Shown here: one piece after another, positions 34,766-43,697 of the stretch
Position numbering within the stretch: position 1 is the stretch's first letter
Layout of the letters: every line of letters starts with the position of its first letter
Origin: Bernardetia sp. ABR2-2B
GTDB lineage: Bacteria > Bacteroidota > Bacteroidia > Cytophagales > Bernardetiaceae
Direction of reading: 5' to 3'
NCBI RefSeq assembly: GCF_037126435.1
Contig: NZ_CP147020.1
Span: 1,387,001 to 1,451,000 of the forward strand
DNA: 64,000 nucleotides
Made by a program: the position numbers and the translations under genes
Notes under the pieces: generated by a model
Told to the model about the DNA's origin: nothing
Databases searched by the model: none
What the model saw: the letters and a program-made list of their open reading frames with translations, nothing else

Positions 34766-36931
34766 ATGGCAAAGAAACAAAACGTAATTTGGCTTTATTT
34801 ATCTCCACAAAATTTTCGTGGTAAAATCACGATGGGCATTACTTTGATGGGTTGTTTGGCTACACTTACACTTATCGGGACGTGGTGGTACATAAACAGT
34901 CAAGTTATTTCTCAATACAATCACATTATTGATAATACAGCTCCTACCCAATATTATTCAAAAGTAATTGAGGATTGTATCAGTAGCAGTACCAGTTTGA
35001 CAGCAATATATTTAGCAACAAGCGAAGAAGAATATAGAGCAGAAAGAGAAACAGTATGGAAAGATTGTGATGTTGCTTTGGCAGCCTTGAGTAATTATAC
35101 AGACCAATGGCGTAATGAAGCCGTTATTTCGCTTGTTTATGATGTTCGAACGAAGGCAAATCGTTTGAGGAAAGAACAAAATAACGTAGAACAAAAATAT
35201 TTTGCAAGAAATGCAGACCTTAAAGAAGATTCAAAAACCGAACGTGTACGCCAAGTCGACCAACTAGAACTCTTAACTGATGACGTACGTGCCGTTTTGG
35301 AGCTTATCATCAATATTCAGAATGAAGAAATCGATAGAGCAAAAGCTGCTATTGGCTTTCATACACAAAACCTTTGGGTAATTGTTCTTCCAGCTTGGAT
35401 GATTATTCTTACTCTTGTCTGTGTGTGGCTTGCGTATTCCATCAATCATAAATTATTGCTTCGTCTTCATATTATCAAACATGCCCTTCGTCAGATTGCA
35501 AAAGGAAATTTGTCTAAGAGAATAAAAATATCTAATAATGACGAAGTTACGCCTATTGAAACAGCTCTGAATCATTTGGCTCACGATATGGAACGATTAA
35601 AGATCTTTGCTAAAGATGTGGGAGAAGAAAGGTTTGATACAAAAGAAATTCCTTTCAACGAAAATGGAGAAATTGGAAGAGCATTTATAGATATGCGTGA
35701 TAGCTTGAAAACAATTGCTCAAAAAGACGAACAACTCAATTGGGCAATAAGTGGAGAAGCGCATTTTGCCAAAATACTAAGAGATTTTAATGAAGATATA
35801 GATGAACTAACACAGATTTTTGTTAGTGAATTGGTAAAATACTTAAATATTTCTCAAGCAAGTTTATATCTTCTAAATCAGGATGTACATTCAGAAAAAG
35901 AATTAGAACTCAAAGCTTGGTTTGCTTATGATTCACACAAAAACCGTAAAAATACTATTCAAATAGGAGAAGGATTAATAGGAGAAACATACCAAGAAAA
36001 TAGAATACTTTATTTGGAAAATCTTCCTAATGATTATTTACACATCGGTTCGGCTCTTGGAAGTGCAAAGCCTGTTTCATTGTTATTTGTTCCTCTCAAA
36101 CTGTCAGAAGAAAGTATTGGTATTTTAGAATTAGCAGCCTTTAAGACACTCCAAAAATATGAAATAGATTTTGTTGAAAAGGTTTGTGAAAATATTACTT
36201 CTTCTATTATTTCTGTCTTGAATACAAGTCGTACTCGCAAACTTTTAGAAGAATCTCAAATGCAGCGTGAAGCAGTCTCAGCACAAGAAGAAGAAATGCG
36301 ACAAAACGTAGAGGAGCTACAAGCCACGCAGGAAGAAATGGAACGCAAACAAAAAGAAACAGAGTTATTAATTCAAAGTAGTAGAGAAACTGAAAATCAG
36401 TTACGAGAGATGAGTGAAAATCTATTATATGAAAAAGTAATTTCTGAAAAAATAATTGATACAGTTTCTCAAGCTATTTTTTGGAAAGATAAAAATGGTT
36501 ATTTTTTGGGATGTAATAATCTATTTGTAGAAGTATTAGGCTTAAATAGCAAAAGTGATGTTATAGGAAAAAACGATTTTGATATGCCTTACCCTAGAGA
36601 AGAAGCAATAAAATATAGCACTGATGATAAGTATGTTATTGATAATGATATATCAAAATTGAATATCATTGAATCACAAACTAATCCAAAAGGTGAAACA
36701 ATATGGCTTCGAACCAATAAATTACCTTTAAAGAATAAGAGTGGTAAAACATTTGGTGTGTTAGGTACATTCGAAAATATTACAGAACAGAAAGATAAAG
36801 ACCTATTATTAGAGAAAAAAATACTTCTACTAAAAGAATTAGAAAGCAAAAATAATAGTCTTCAAGAAGAAATTAATATTTGCCAAAACGATAAAGAAAA
36901 CCTAATAAAAAAAATAAATAAGCAGAAATAA
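34766..36931 (+). CDS. Membrane HAMP-GAF-PAS sensor without an enzymatic output
   Basis: The 721-residue protein has two membrane helices (about 20-42 and 203-225) enclosing a helical periplasmic sensor of ~160 residues. A HAMP domain follows (about 225-280), then a linker, a GAF domain (about 335-480), a long coiled coil rich in Glu/Gln/Arg (about 487-565), a PAS domain (about 570-680) and a short final coiled coil. I find no HisKA/HATPase, GGDEF, MCP signalling hairpin or phosphatase. It must work through partner proteins or is a truncated kinase. It is followed by ddl after only 33 bp, so the two may be cotranscribed. The opposite-strand kinase operon lies upstream. Confidence 0.85.
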   Translation: MAKKQNVIWLYLSPQNFRGKITMGITLMGCLATLTLIGTWWYINSQVISQYNHIIDNTAPTQYYSKVIEDCISSSTSLTAIYLATSEEEYRAERETVWKDCDVALAALSNYTDQWRNEAVISLVYDVRTKANRLRKEQNNVEQKYFARNADLKEDSKTERVRQVDQLELLTDDVRAVLELIINIQNEEIDRAKAAIGFHTQNLWVIVLPAWMIILTLVCVWLAYSINHKLLLRLHIIKHALRQIAKGNLSKRIKISNNDEVTPIETALNHLAHDMERLKIFAKDVGEERFDTKEIPFNENGEIGRAFIDMRDSLKTIAQKDEQLNWAISGEAHFAKILRDFNEDIDELTQIFVSELVKYLNISQASLYLLNQDVHSEKELELKAWFAYDSHKNRKNTIQIGEGLIGETYQENRILYLENLPNDYLHIGSALGSAKPVSLLFVPLKLSEESIGILELAAFKTLQKYEIDFVEKVCENITSSIISVLNTSRTRKLLEESQMQREAVSAQEEEMRQNVEELQATQEEMERKQKETELLIQSSRETENQLREMSENLLYEKVISEKIIDTVSQAIFWKDKNGYFLGCNNLFVEVLGLNSKSDVIGKNDFDMPYPREEAIKYSTDDKYVIDNDISKLNIIESQTNPKGETIWLRTNKLPLKNKSGKTFGVLGTFENITEQKDKDLLLEKKILLLKELESKNNSLQEEINICQNDKENLIKKINKQK

Positions 36932-36964
36932 ATATAACAATCATAAAAACAATTAATTACACTT

Positions 36965-38827
36965 ATGATAAAGATAGGCGTTTTCTTTGGTGGAGTTTCT
37001 CGTGAACGTGAGATTTCATTTTCAGGTGCAAAAACAGTTTCTCAAATCATCAACCATTCTCTTTTTGAGCCTGTTTATATTTTGGTAGATAGCTTAGGAA
37101 AGTTTATCAAAATCAATCCTGTTCAGTTTGAGCATAAAGCTATTTCTCATTTTTATCCTACTCAAGAATCTATTCCAGAAGAATATGACGAGTTTTCGCC
37201 TGTTTATATTGAAACACTTGAAGACTTGACAAAGGAAAAGCACAGAAAAATAATGGAAGAGATAGGAACACCAATTCCTACTGAAAGTCTTTCTGAAGAA
37301 ATAGATTTTGCGCTTTTGATGCTGCACGGTACATTTGCAGAAGATGGCATGTTGCAAGGTCTTTTTGAATGGTTACAGATTCCCTATTCGGGTTGTGGAA
37401 TTTTTCCTTCTTCTTTTGCTATTGATAAGCATTTGCAACAAGTTGTAAATGAAAAACTGAATCTAGGAGACAGCAGAAAGTATCACATGATGCGAAAAGA
37501 CGATTGGAGAAAATGTAATAGAAATGAGCTTTTTGAAGAGTTAAAATCAAAATTAGGATTACCTATTGTCATAAAAGCTCCCTATCAAGGTTCTTCTATT
37601 GGTGTTTCTATTTTGAAAGAAGATAATGTAGAGACATTTATAAAAGCAGTCAATACTTCCCTTTTTGCTCGTCAGATTTCGAAAGAAGAGTGGACAGAGC
37701 TTACAATGCCACAACGAAAAGAATACGTCAATGGACTGATGAGCTTAGAAAAAGGTATTGGTCTGCCAGTAGTTTTTGAAGAGCGTTCGCTTTTAGGGGG
37801 AAATTTGGGCGAACAGATTATTTATTCTCCTATCAAACTCATTGCAAAGCTGAATGATTTCTTTTCTTACTCTGATGAAGATGCTACTCTATTTTCTTTT
37901 GAAAGTGAAGATATGGTTTTGTTTGAGCAGTGCTTATCAGGAAAAGAATTTTCTTGTGGCATCATTCAAAATGAAAACTTAGAAGCTATTGCGCTTCCAC
38001 CGACAGAAATAATTACGACTACAAAAGTATATGACTTTGAAGCCAAATATTTACCTAATGCAAGTCAGAAACGCATTCCAATAGATATTCCAACAGATAA
38101 AATCATAGAAATTCAAGAAAAGTGTAAAAGCATTTTTCAGACCTTCAAGTTTGATGCCTGTGCAAGAATTGATGGTTTTTATACAGATGAAAATAGCATC
38201 GAAATCATTGACATCAATACGCTTCCTGGAATGTCGCCTACTTCACTTATTTTCAGACAAGCTGCCGAAATTGGACTTTCGCCTACTGATTTTATGACAT
38301 ATCTGATTTATCAATCACTAAATTGTAGAGTACATACAGCCAAAAGACCCTATTTTTTTAGGCAATTATTCAAAAAACTAGAAAACGAACTTTTAGAAGA
38401 AAACTATCATAAAAAAAAGAAGGTAGCTATATTTTTTGATGAAACTACTTTTGAAGATGCAAGAAAAAAATATAATCAAATTGCATCGAAAGGAAATCAA
38501 AATCCTTTTTGTGTATTTGTAAAAGTTGAAAAAGAAGAAACGATTTTATACAAACTTCCTGTTTCTTTTCTTTTGAAACCAAATGTAGAAGAAGTTATTC
38601 AAAATTTAGATTCAAATACTCATGCAGCTATTTCTCATACTATCAAAAACGCTAAAGAGCTGACTAATTTCTTTGTAAAAGATTTCATTTCGACAACTCA
38701 AAAAATCACCTTAGAAAACCTTAATGATTTGACACAAAAAACTATTTGGCTATTAAAATCTGAAACAGAGACTACAAAAAAACTAAAACGACAAATTTCT
38801 GAAATTGGAATGGCTGTGATGGATTAA
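36965..38827 (+). CDS. ddl: D-alanine-D-alanine ligase with long C-terminal extension
   Basis: Ddl joins two D-Ala with ATP to make the end of the peptidoglycan stem. The N-terminal domain starts with G-V-F-F-G-G-V-S-R-E-R-E-I-S, which is the Ddl substrate loop. The ATP-grasp part has K-A-P-Y-Q-G-S-S-I-G-V near 200-210, F-E-Q-C-L-S-G-K-E-F-S-C-G and the metal-binding E-I-I-D-I-N-T-L-P-G-M-S-P. The protein is 620 residues, nearly twice the usual ~310-370. An insert follows the G-S-S-I-G-V loop, and about 160 residues follow the catalytic core. That tail begins K-K-V-A-I-F-F, which recalls the start of a second Ddl N-terminal domain, but has no ATP-grasp. Probably functional. Confidence 0.88.
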   Translation: MIKIGVFFGGVSREREISFSGAKTVSQIINHSLFEPVYILVDSLGKFIKINPVQFEHKAISHFYPTQESIPEEYDEFSPVYIETLEDLTKEKHRKIMEEIGTPIPTESLSEEIDFALLMLHGTFAEDGMLQGLFEWLQIPYSGCGIFPSSFAIDKHLQQVVNEKLNLGDSRKYHMMRKDDWRKCNRNELFEELKSKLGLPIVIKAPYQGSSIGVSILKEDNVETFIKAVNTSLFARQISKEEWTELTMPQRKEYVNGLMSLEKGIGLPVVFEERSLLGGNLGEQIIYSPIKLIAKLNDFFSYSDEDATLFSFESEDMVLFEQCLSGKEFSCGIIQNENLEAIALPPTEIITTTKVYDFEAKYLPNASQKRIPIDIPTDKIIEIQEKCKSIFQTFKFDACARIDGFYTDENSIEIIDINTLPGMSPTSLIFRQAAEIGLSPTDFMTYLIYQSLNCRVHTAKRPYFFRQLFKKLENELLEENYHKKKKVAIFFDETTFEDARKKYNQIASKGNQNPFCVFVKVEKEETILYKLPVSFLLKPNVEEVIQNLDSNTHAAISHTIKNAKELTNFFVKDFISTTQKITLENLNDLTQKTIWLLKSETETTKKLKRQISEIGMAVMD

Positions 38828-38837
38828 ATATTTTTGA

Positions 38838-38980
38838 CCGTACTACTAGACAAAATAGTATATGGTGTAGGTCAGTCTCGTAGAACAGACCGTTTGTAGT
38901 CATTTCTTTTGTTTTTAGCTTCAATAGACGGTCTGCCCTTTAGGACTGACCTATTTCTTTGAATAAAATCTAGTAATATG
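38838..38980. repeat. Family B repeat, complete copy
   Basis: The termini are CCGTACTACTAGAC and, inverted, TCTAGTAATATG. The core at 38870-38951 runs from GGTCAGTCTCGTAGAACAGACCG to GACGGTCTGCCCTTTAGGACTGACC. It lies directly after ddl. Confidence 0.85.
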
Positions 38981-38997
38981 ATTTTGACATAAAAATC

Positions 38998-39032
38998 AAA
39001 AGCCAATTATTGAAGAATGATTGGCTTTTTTG
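38998..39032 (+). terminator. Intrinsic terminator downstream of ddl
   Basis: AAAAGCCAATTATT and AATGATTGGCTTTTTT form a strong stem with a GAAG loop and T-run. Bases 39035-39290 hold no gene I can support. Confidence 0.8.
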
Positions 39033-39303
39033 TTAAAAAAAACTTTTCCAGTCGATAGATATTGGGCGATAGAAATATTATTTATAGTATCAAAAACGAA
39101 GCTTTTTCAATCCTTTCCGTCTGCTTTACTACTCCAAAAGGGCAAATCTATTCTCAAAAGCCCCTTTTTTAGTAACTTTTATATTATATAAAGTAAATTT
39201 TGACTTAATTTGCATATCTATTTAATTTGTGCTTATTCACAAAGATTATTTTAATTAAACTTAGTTTACCCAATAATTTATCAAAATATAATTGTATCTT
39301 CTT

Positions 39304-41433
39304 ATGATTTATTCCGTACAAGAAAATCTTACTATTAAAAAAAGACTACAAAAGAGTAGTGTTCTTTTACTTACATTACTCTTTTCTGCTTTATTTTCAT
39401 TTTCTGCTTTTGCCCAAGAAAAACCTACTGGCAGACTAGAAACTATCAATCCTAGTCCGAGTATCAACGACGGAATAGTAGTCGCAAAGATAGAAGGAGG
39501 AACGCCACCTTATCGTTATTATTGGTCAAATGCTGCGACTCCTATTGTAGCAGATACCTGTAAAGGCAATACAGAAGGAGCTGCCGTTTCTCTGAAAGTA
39601 GTGGATGCAGCAGACCAAGAACTAGAACTTAATGCAACAGTAGAGCCTGAATCTGGAGGAGAAAACCTAAATGCAGCATTTACACCCTTGGTAGGTGCAA
39701 TGGCAAAAGTCTTGTTTTTTGACCCTTTTGCAGCCTTAGGCATCTATGACCCACGTATAGAAGTGAAGGAAGGCAAAATAAAACCTCCTTTTGTGATGGA
39801 CAAATCACTTACCAAAATTACTGTTAAGAAATGGCTGGTTGCAGATAAAGCAAAAGTCAAAAAAGGTGATATGATTGCTACTGTGAGTTCTAACAAAGAT
39901 GATAGAGAAATTTATGCTCAATTTGATGGAACAGTAAATATTGTTTTGAAAGAAGGAATGACTGTTTATGATGTTGATCAGAATAAAGATGCTAGAGATG
40001 TTGTGCGTACTAATGGAGGTTCATTAGGAACAATTGATTATGATAAAGAGCAACCTCTCTTGAATCCAAATGGAACACCACAAACTAAGGCGATTCCTTT
40101 AGTTGTTTTTTGGCTTGTTTTGGGAGCTATCTACTTTACTTTCAAAATGAATTTTATCAATTTTAGAGGTTTCAAACATGCTATTGATTTAGTAAGTGGC
40201 AAATTTGACGACCCTAACCACGACCACGGAGAAGTTTCTCACTTTCAAGCCCTCACAACAGCACTTTCTGCAACAGTTGGTTTAGGAAATATTGCTAGTG
40301 TGGCTATTGCCATTTCTGTCGGAGGACCAGGAGCTACTTTTTGGATGATTATAGCAGGTTTCTTAGGAATGTCCTCAAAATTTGTGGAATGTACACTAGG
40401 TGTAAAGTATAGAATTATTAATAAAGAAGGGACTGTTTTTGGAGGTCCTATGTATTATTTGAGTCAAGGACTTGCTAAAAAGCGTATGGGAACACTAGGA
40501 AAAATTCTAGCTGTCGTATTTGCTATTCTTTGTGTAGGAGGTTCATTCGGTGGTGGAAACATGTTCCAAGTAAATCAAGCCTTTGACCAGTTACAAGGAC
40601 AAATTCCTGCCTTAGTAGGTAATGGAGTTTGGTTTGGTGTTGGTTTCGCTGTTTTGGTAGGTATTGTAATTATTGGAGGAATCAAGAGTATTGCAAAGGT
40701 AACAGACAAGATTGTTCCTTTTATGTGTGGTATTTATGTATTAGCTGCCCTTATCGTAATTATGCTAAATATTACAGCTGTTGGCGATGCCTTTATGCTT
40801 ATTTTTGATGGCGCTTTCAATGCAGAAGCTGCTGCTGGTGGTTTTATTGGTGTTTTGATACAGGGTTTCCGTCGTGCTGCTTTCTCAAATGAAGCTGGTG
40901 TTGGGTCGGCATCTATTGCTCACTCGGCTGCCAAAACAGATGAGCCTGTAAGTGAAGGAATTGTAGCACTTTTAGAGCCATTTATTGATACAGTTATTGT
41001 TTGTACAATGACGGCACTCGTTATTATTTTTACAGGAGAATATGCAAATACAGAAGGTTTGTCAGGTGCAGTTCTTACTTCAAAAGCCTTTGGTAAATCA
41101 ATTCCTTGGTTTCCTTATGTTCTTACTATTGCTATTGTTTTATTTGCCTTTTCAACAATGGTCTCTTGGTCATATTATGGAGAGAGAGCTTGGGCTTATC
41201 TTTTCGGACAAGGAAAAGTTGCTAGTTTAGTCTATAAAGGTATTTTCTTAATCTTTGTAGTAATTGGTGCTTCTATTGAGCTTGGTGCAGTAGTAGATTT
41301 TTCAGATATGATGATTTTGGGAATGGCATTTCCAAATATTTTAGGTCTGATACTCCTTTCCCCAGAAGTACGAAAAGATTTGAGAGAGTATTTTAGAAAA
41401 ATTAAATCTGGAGAAATTAAGAAGTTTAAATAG
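39304..41433 (+). CDS. Sodium/alanine symporter (AGCS) fused to SprB-like and lipoyl-like domains
   Basis: The C-terminal ~450 residues are an alanine-or-glycine:cation symporter with about 11 helices, beginning near [10 protein letters not shown] and containing N-F-R-G-F-K-H-A, the [11 protein letters not shown] family signature, G-G-P-M-Y-Y and [11 protein letters not shown]. It imports alanine or glycine with Na+. Ahead of it is an unusual extension: a signal peptide or first helix (to about 38), a SprB-type repeat (about 45-115, with [10 protein letters not shown]), and a biotinyl/lipoyl-like beta-barrel (about 165-225). In that barrel S-S-N-K-D-D-R-E-I puts Lys198 where the modified Lys of such domains lies. 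The extension would face the periplasm. ATG 39304 is preferred to a TTG at 39292. Confidence 0.88.
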   Translation: MIYSVQENLTIKKRLQKSSVLLLTLLFSALFSFSAFAQEKPTGRLETINPSPSINDGIVVAKIEGGTPPYRYYWSNAATPIVADTCKGNTEGAAVSLKVVDAADQELELNATVEPESGGENLNAAFTPLVGAMAKVLFFDPFAALGIYDPRIEVKEGKIKPPFVMDKSLTKITVKKWLVADKAKVKKGDMIATVSSNKDDREIYAQFDGTVNIVLKEGMTVYDVDQNKDARDVVRTNGGSLGTIDYDKEQPLLNPNGTPQTKAIPLVVFWLVLGAIYFTFKMNFINFRGFKHAIDLVSGKFDDPNHDHGEVSHFQALTTALSATVGLGNIASVAIAISVGGPGATFWMIIAGFLGMSSKFVECTLGVKYRIINKEGTVFGGPMYYLSQGLAKKRMGTLGKILAVVFAILCVGGSFGGGNMFQVNQAFDQLQGQIPALVGNGVWFGVGFAVLVGIVIIGGIKSIAKVTDKIVPFMCGIYVLAALIVIMLNITAVGDAFMLIFDGAFNAEAAAGGFIGVLIQGFRRAAFSNEAGVGSASIAHSAAKTDEPVSEGIVALLEPFIDTVIVCTMTALVIIFTGEYANTEGLSGAVLTSKAFGKSIPWFPYVLTIAIVLFAFSTMVSWSYYGERAWAYLFGQGKVASLVYKGIFLIFVVIGASIELGAVVDFSDMMILGMAFPNILGLILLSPEVRKDLREYFRKIKSGEIKKFK

Positions 41434-41446
41434 TTTTTAGACAAAA

Positions 41447-41585
41447 AAGTTGTTTAAGAATATAGATTTTTCCTTAGAATTGGGTTTGCAGACCCAATTC
41501 TAAGGAAAAATAATCCTGCCATTGTTGGTGTTTTAGCGAAGCGACACCAACAAATACACGCACAAACCTATTCTTAAACAACTTC
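41447..41585. repeat. Family A repeat, complete copy, inverted relative to 25206
   Basis: It begins AAGTTGTTTAAGAATAT and ends ATTCTTAAACAACTT. The reverse complement aligns along its whole length with 25206-25347, with both internal hairpins kept (CCTTAGAATTGGG/CCCAATTCTAAGG and TTGTTGGTGT/ACACCAACAA). Confidence 0.88.
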
Positions 41586-41626
41586 AAATATTTATACTTA
41601 AAAAAATAATAAAATCTATATTTTTC

Positions 41627-41658
41627 TTGCAAAAGAGTTGCAAATAAATCTATATTTG
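41627..41658 (+). promoter_or_regulatory. Predicted Bacteroidota promoter for the GlcG-like gene
   Basis: TTG (41627-41629), a 21-base spacer and TATATTTG (41651-41658). The leader is about 130 bases and contains three ATTCGTAATT units (41734-41763). Confidence 0.5.
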
Positions 41659-41733
41659 TAAGATACTAAGGAGTAGAAAATAAATCAAGCACTCTTTTTC
41701 AAACAACAAATCATTGATATTCAATGTATTACA

Positions 41734-41763
41734 TTCGTAATTCGTAATCTTTAATTCGTAATT
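41734..41763 (+). repeat. ATTCGTAATTCGTAAT element in the leader of the GlcG-like gene
   Basis: ATTCGTAATTCGTAAT followed by AATTCGTAATTATT, same orientation relative to the gene as at 31195 and 28686. Confidence 0.6.
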
Positions 41764-41797
41764 ATTCCTACATTGTTAATCTTAAACTAAAAACAAA

Positions 41798-42196
41798 ATG
41801 AACCTTACATTAGCACAAGCAGAAAAAATTATTGATGCTGCAAAGAAAAAATCAGTTGAGTTAGACACAAAAATGAATATTACAGTAGTAGATGCTGGAG
41901 CAAATATGTTGGCTTTCGTTCGTATGGACGGAGCTTGGTTGGGTTCGGCTGATATTTCTTTGAAGAAAGCCAAAACAGCTCGTTTCTTTGATATGAACTC
42001 TGGCGATATCGGAGGTCTTTCTCAACCAGGAGGTTCTTTGTATAATATCGAACACTCAAACGGAGGACTTATCTCTTTCCCTGGTGGCGTTCCTATCGAA
42101 AATGCAGAAGGAGAAATTATTGGAGCAATTGGAGTAAGTGGAAGTTCTGTTGAGAATGACCACGCTGTTGCAGATGCAGGTGCAAAGGCTCTTTAA
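41798..42196 (+). CDS. GlcG/HbpS-family small heme-binding-type protein
   Basis: The 132-residue product matches the GlcG/HbpS fold (DUF336): [11 protein letters not shown] at the start, then [16 protein letters not shown] near 30-46, A-K-T-A-R-F-F, F-P-G-G-V-P-I and the closing G-A-I-G-V-S-G. HbpS of Streptomyces binds haem and senses redox stress, while GlcG lies in the glycolate operon. Neither partner is present here, so the function is not fixed. There is no signal peptide. It is monocistronic, with family A DNA and a good promoter upstream. Confidence 0.88.
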   Translation: MNLTLAQAEKIIDAAKKKSVELDTKMNITVVDAGANMLAFVRMDGAWLGSADISLKKAKTARFFDMNSGDIGGLSQPGGSLYNIEHSNGGLISFPGGVPIENAEGEIIGAIGVSGSSVENDHAVADAGAKAL

Positions 42197-42260
42197 TTTT
42201 TTATCAAGCTTTTCTAAGAGAAAAATAGAGTTTTAAAATGAAAATCTATTTTTTTGATTA

Positions 42261-42288
42261 TTGAAAAGTGATTAATTTACTATATTTG
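42261..42288 (+). promoter_or_regulatory. Predicted Bacteroidota promoter for the Imm51-like gene
   Basis: TTG (42261-42263), a 17-base spacer and TATATTTG (42281-42288). The start of transcription would be about 32 bases before the ATG at 42327. Confidence 0.65.
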
Positions 42289-42326
42289 AGCATCTAAAAA
42301 ATAATTCTATTACAAAATATACAAAT

Positions 42327-42677
42327 ATGAACCATCAAGATTTTGAAGAATCACTTAAACCTTTCTTTTGGACGGAACATGAAAATAGTGCTTCTGTTTG
42401 TCTATCACAAATAGAATATAAAGCTGAAATTTTTGAAAAACGAAAAAACGAAGGATTTGAAGGGAATGGCTATGACTGGGTTTCTTTAGCAAGAGTATTT
42501 TTAGAAGAAAAACAACCAAATTTAGTTGGAGTAATCAGTTTTGACCCAGAAGGAAGTATGTATTGTGCTTATTCATCAGACAAAGAAGTATTGAAAGAAT
42601 TTAGTATAAAATTTAAAGAAGCTTGTCAAAATACTGAATTAATTAATGATTTATTTTCAAGAGCAGAGTTGGATTAG
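42327..42677 (+). CDS. Imm51-like immunity protein
   Basis: The 116-residue cytoplasmic protein carries the block G-F-E-G-N-G-Y-D-W-x-S-L-A followed by L-x-E-x-x-P and I-S-F-D-P-E-G-S-M-Y-C-A. I recognise this as the pattern of the Imm51 immunity family of polymorphic toxin systems. Such proteins bind and neutralise a specific toxin domain. No toxin gene is next to it, so it is an orphan immunity gene or a domesticated member. It has its own promoter and a strong terminator 166 bp downstream. Confidence 0.7.
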   Translation: MNHQDFEESLKPFFWTEHENSASVCLSQIEYKAEIFEKRKNEGFEGNGYDWVSLARVFLEEKQPNLVGVISFDPEGSMYCAYSSDKEVLKEFSIKFKEACQNTELINDLFSRAELD

Positions 42678-42843
42678 GGCAAAATATTATAACATTCTAA
42701 AAGTTGGTAGTTTTTGCTATATTTTTGTTAGTATTTCATCTTTATAAAAACTAAAACAGAAGTCTCTATAAGTAGTTATTCAATAGAAAGTGGCTATAAT
42801 ATTGCAAGAAAAAAGGCTATTTAACTTCACAAACTTAATTATC

Positions 42844-42880
42844 AAAAAAGGCTTGAAATTTAATTTTCAAGCCTTTTTTT
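42844..42880. terminator. Intrinsic terminator
   Basis: AAAAAAGGCTTGAAA and TTTTCAAGCCTTTTTTT form a near-perfect palindrome that works in both directions. It separates the Imm51-like gene from the composite repeat. Confidence 0.85.
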
Positions 42881-42887
42881 AAATATA

Positions 42888-43048
42888 GAAATTGTTTAAG
42901 AATAGAAAACTATGTTTTCAAAATGAGCTTTTTATAGCAAATAGATCAGTCCCAAAGGGCAGACCATCTACTAAAGTGGCAAGTATCAACTACAAAACGG
43001 TCTGCTCTACGAGACTGACCTATTTAGACGTAATTCTTAAACAGCTTC
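42888..43048. repeat. Composite repeat: family A termini around a family B core
   Basis: The outer ends are GAAATTGTTTAAGAAT and ATTCTTAAACAGCTTC, the terminal inverted repeat of family A. The inside (42944-43020) is the family B hairpin, from GATCAGTCCCAAAGGGCAGACC to GGTCTGCTCTACGAGACTGACC. No A-type internal hairpins are present. Confidence 0.85.
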
Positions 43049-43067
43049 ATAGTTAAAGCAAAATTTT

Positions 43068-43502
43068 TTACTCTTCATAAATATCAAACTCAGCAGATAC
43101 AGCTTTCATCAATTCTTGATTTTTAAAATCATCATCAGACATTTTTGATAATCTCTTTAAGTATTCATCAAATTGTCCATTTTTGAAAATAGAAAGCATT
43201 TTTCCCCCTTTTTCACATTTAGCAGCATGCCAAACATTTGGAGGAACAGTAATAGTATCACCTGCTTTACAAATGATAGTTTCATCATCAAAAATTAGTT
43301 CTACTTCACCTTCTAAAATATAAAATACTTCGGTCATTATTTTGTGATGATGTCGTGCTAGATAAAATCCAGGTTTTATCTTATCCTCTACAAAACAGAG
43401 TTCTCCATTTGTATTATTTGAGGAAAGTTTTACAAAACAATGATCTTGAGAATAGTTGTAATTTTCTCCTTCTCCGTTACGGATTACTTCTTTATTTTTC
43501 AT
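43068..43502 (-). CDS. Cupin-fold protein
   Basis: The 144-residue product contains a single conserved beta-barrel cupin. Cupin motif 1 is H-H-H-K-I-M-T-E-V-F-Y-I-L-E-G near 53-67 with metal-type His and Glu residues, and motif 2 is P-P-N-V-W-H-A-A near 96-103. It probably binds a metal and a small ligand such as a sugar or polyol, or acts as an isomerase or dioxygenase-like enzyme. The sequence does not tell which. There is no signal peptide. It lies between a composite repeat and a decayed family A copy. Confidence 0.85.
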   Translation of the reverse strand: MKNKEVIRNGEGENYNYSQDHCFVKLSSNNTNGELCFVEDKIKPGFYLARHHHKIMTEVFYILEGEVELIFDDETIICKAGDTITVPPNVWHAAKCEKGGKMLSIFKNGQFDEYLKRLSKMSDDDFKNQELMKAVSAEFDIYEE

Positions 43503-43522
43503 TCTAATTTTATTTTAAGTAT

Positions 43523-43665
43523 GAAGTTATTTAATAATTTTAATCTGTGAACGTACTTATTTAGTGTTGCTACACTAAAATACAAACAAAGACAAGGTTA
43601 TTTTCCATAGAATTAGATTTACAAACCTCAATTCTATGGAAAAATGTGTGTTTTGAACAACATTC
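43523..43665. repeat. Family A repeat, decayed copy
   Basis: GAAGTTATTTAATAATT at the left and GAACAACATTC at the right are degraded termini. Internal hairpins remain as TTAGTGTTGCTACACTAA and CCATAGAATTAG...CTCAATTCTATGG, the latter with changes on both arms that keep pairing. Confidence 0.65.
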
Positions 43666-43697
43666 ATAGTTTGCAAATCTATAATATACAAATTATT

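Noticed and set aside
41457-41585. Family A elements as plain rho-independent terminators
   Set aside because: The hairpins lack a consistent T-run on one side, the elements have terminal repeats and occur in both orientations, including inside a probable 5' leader.
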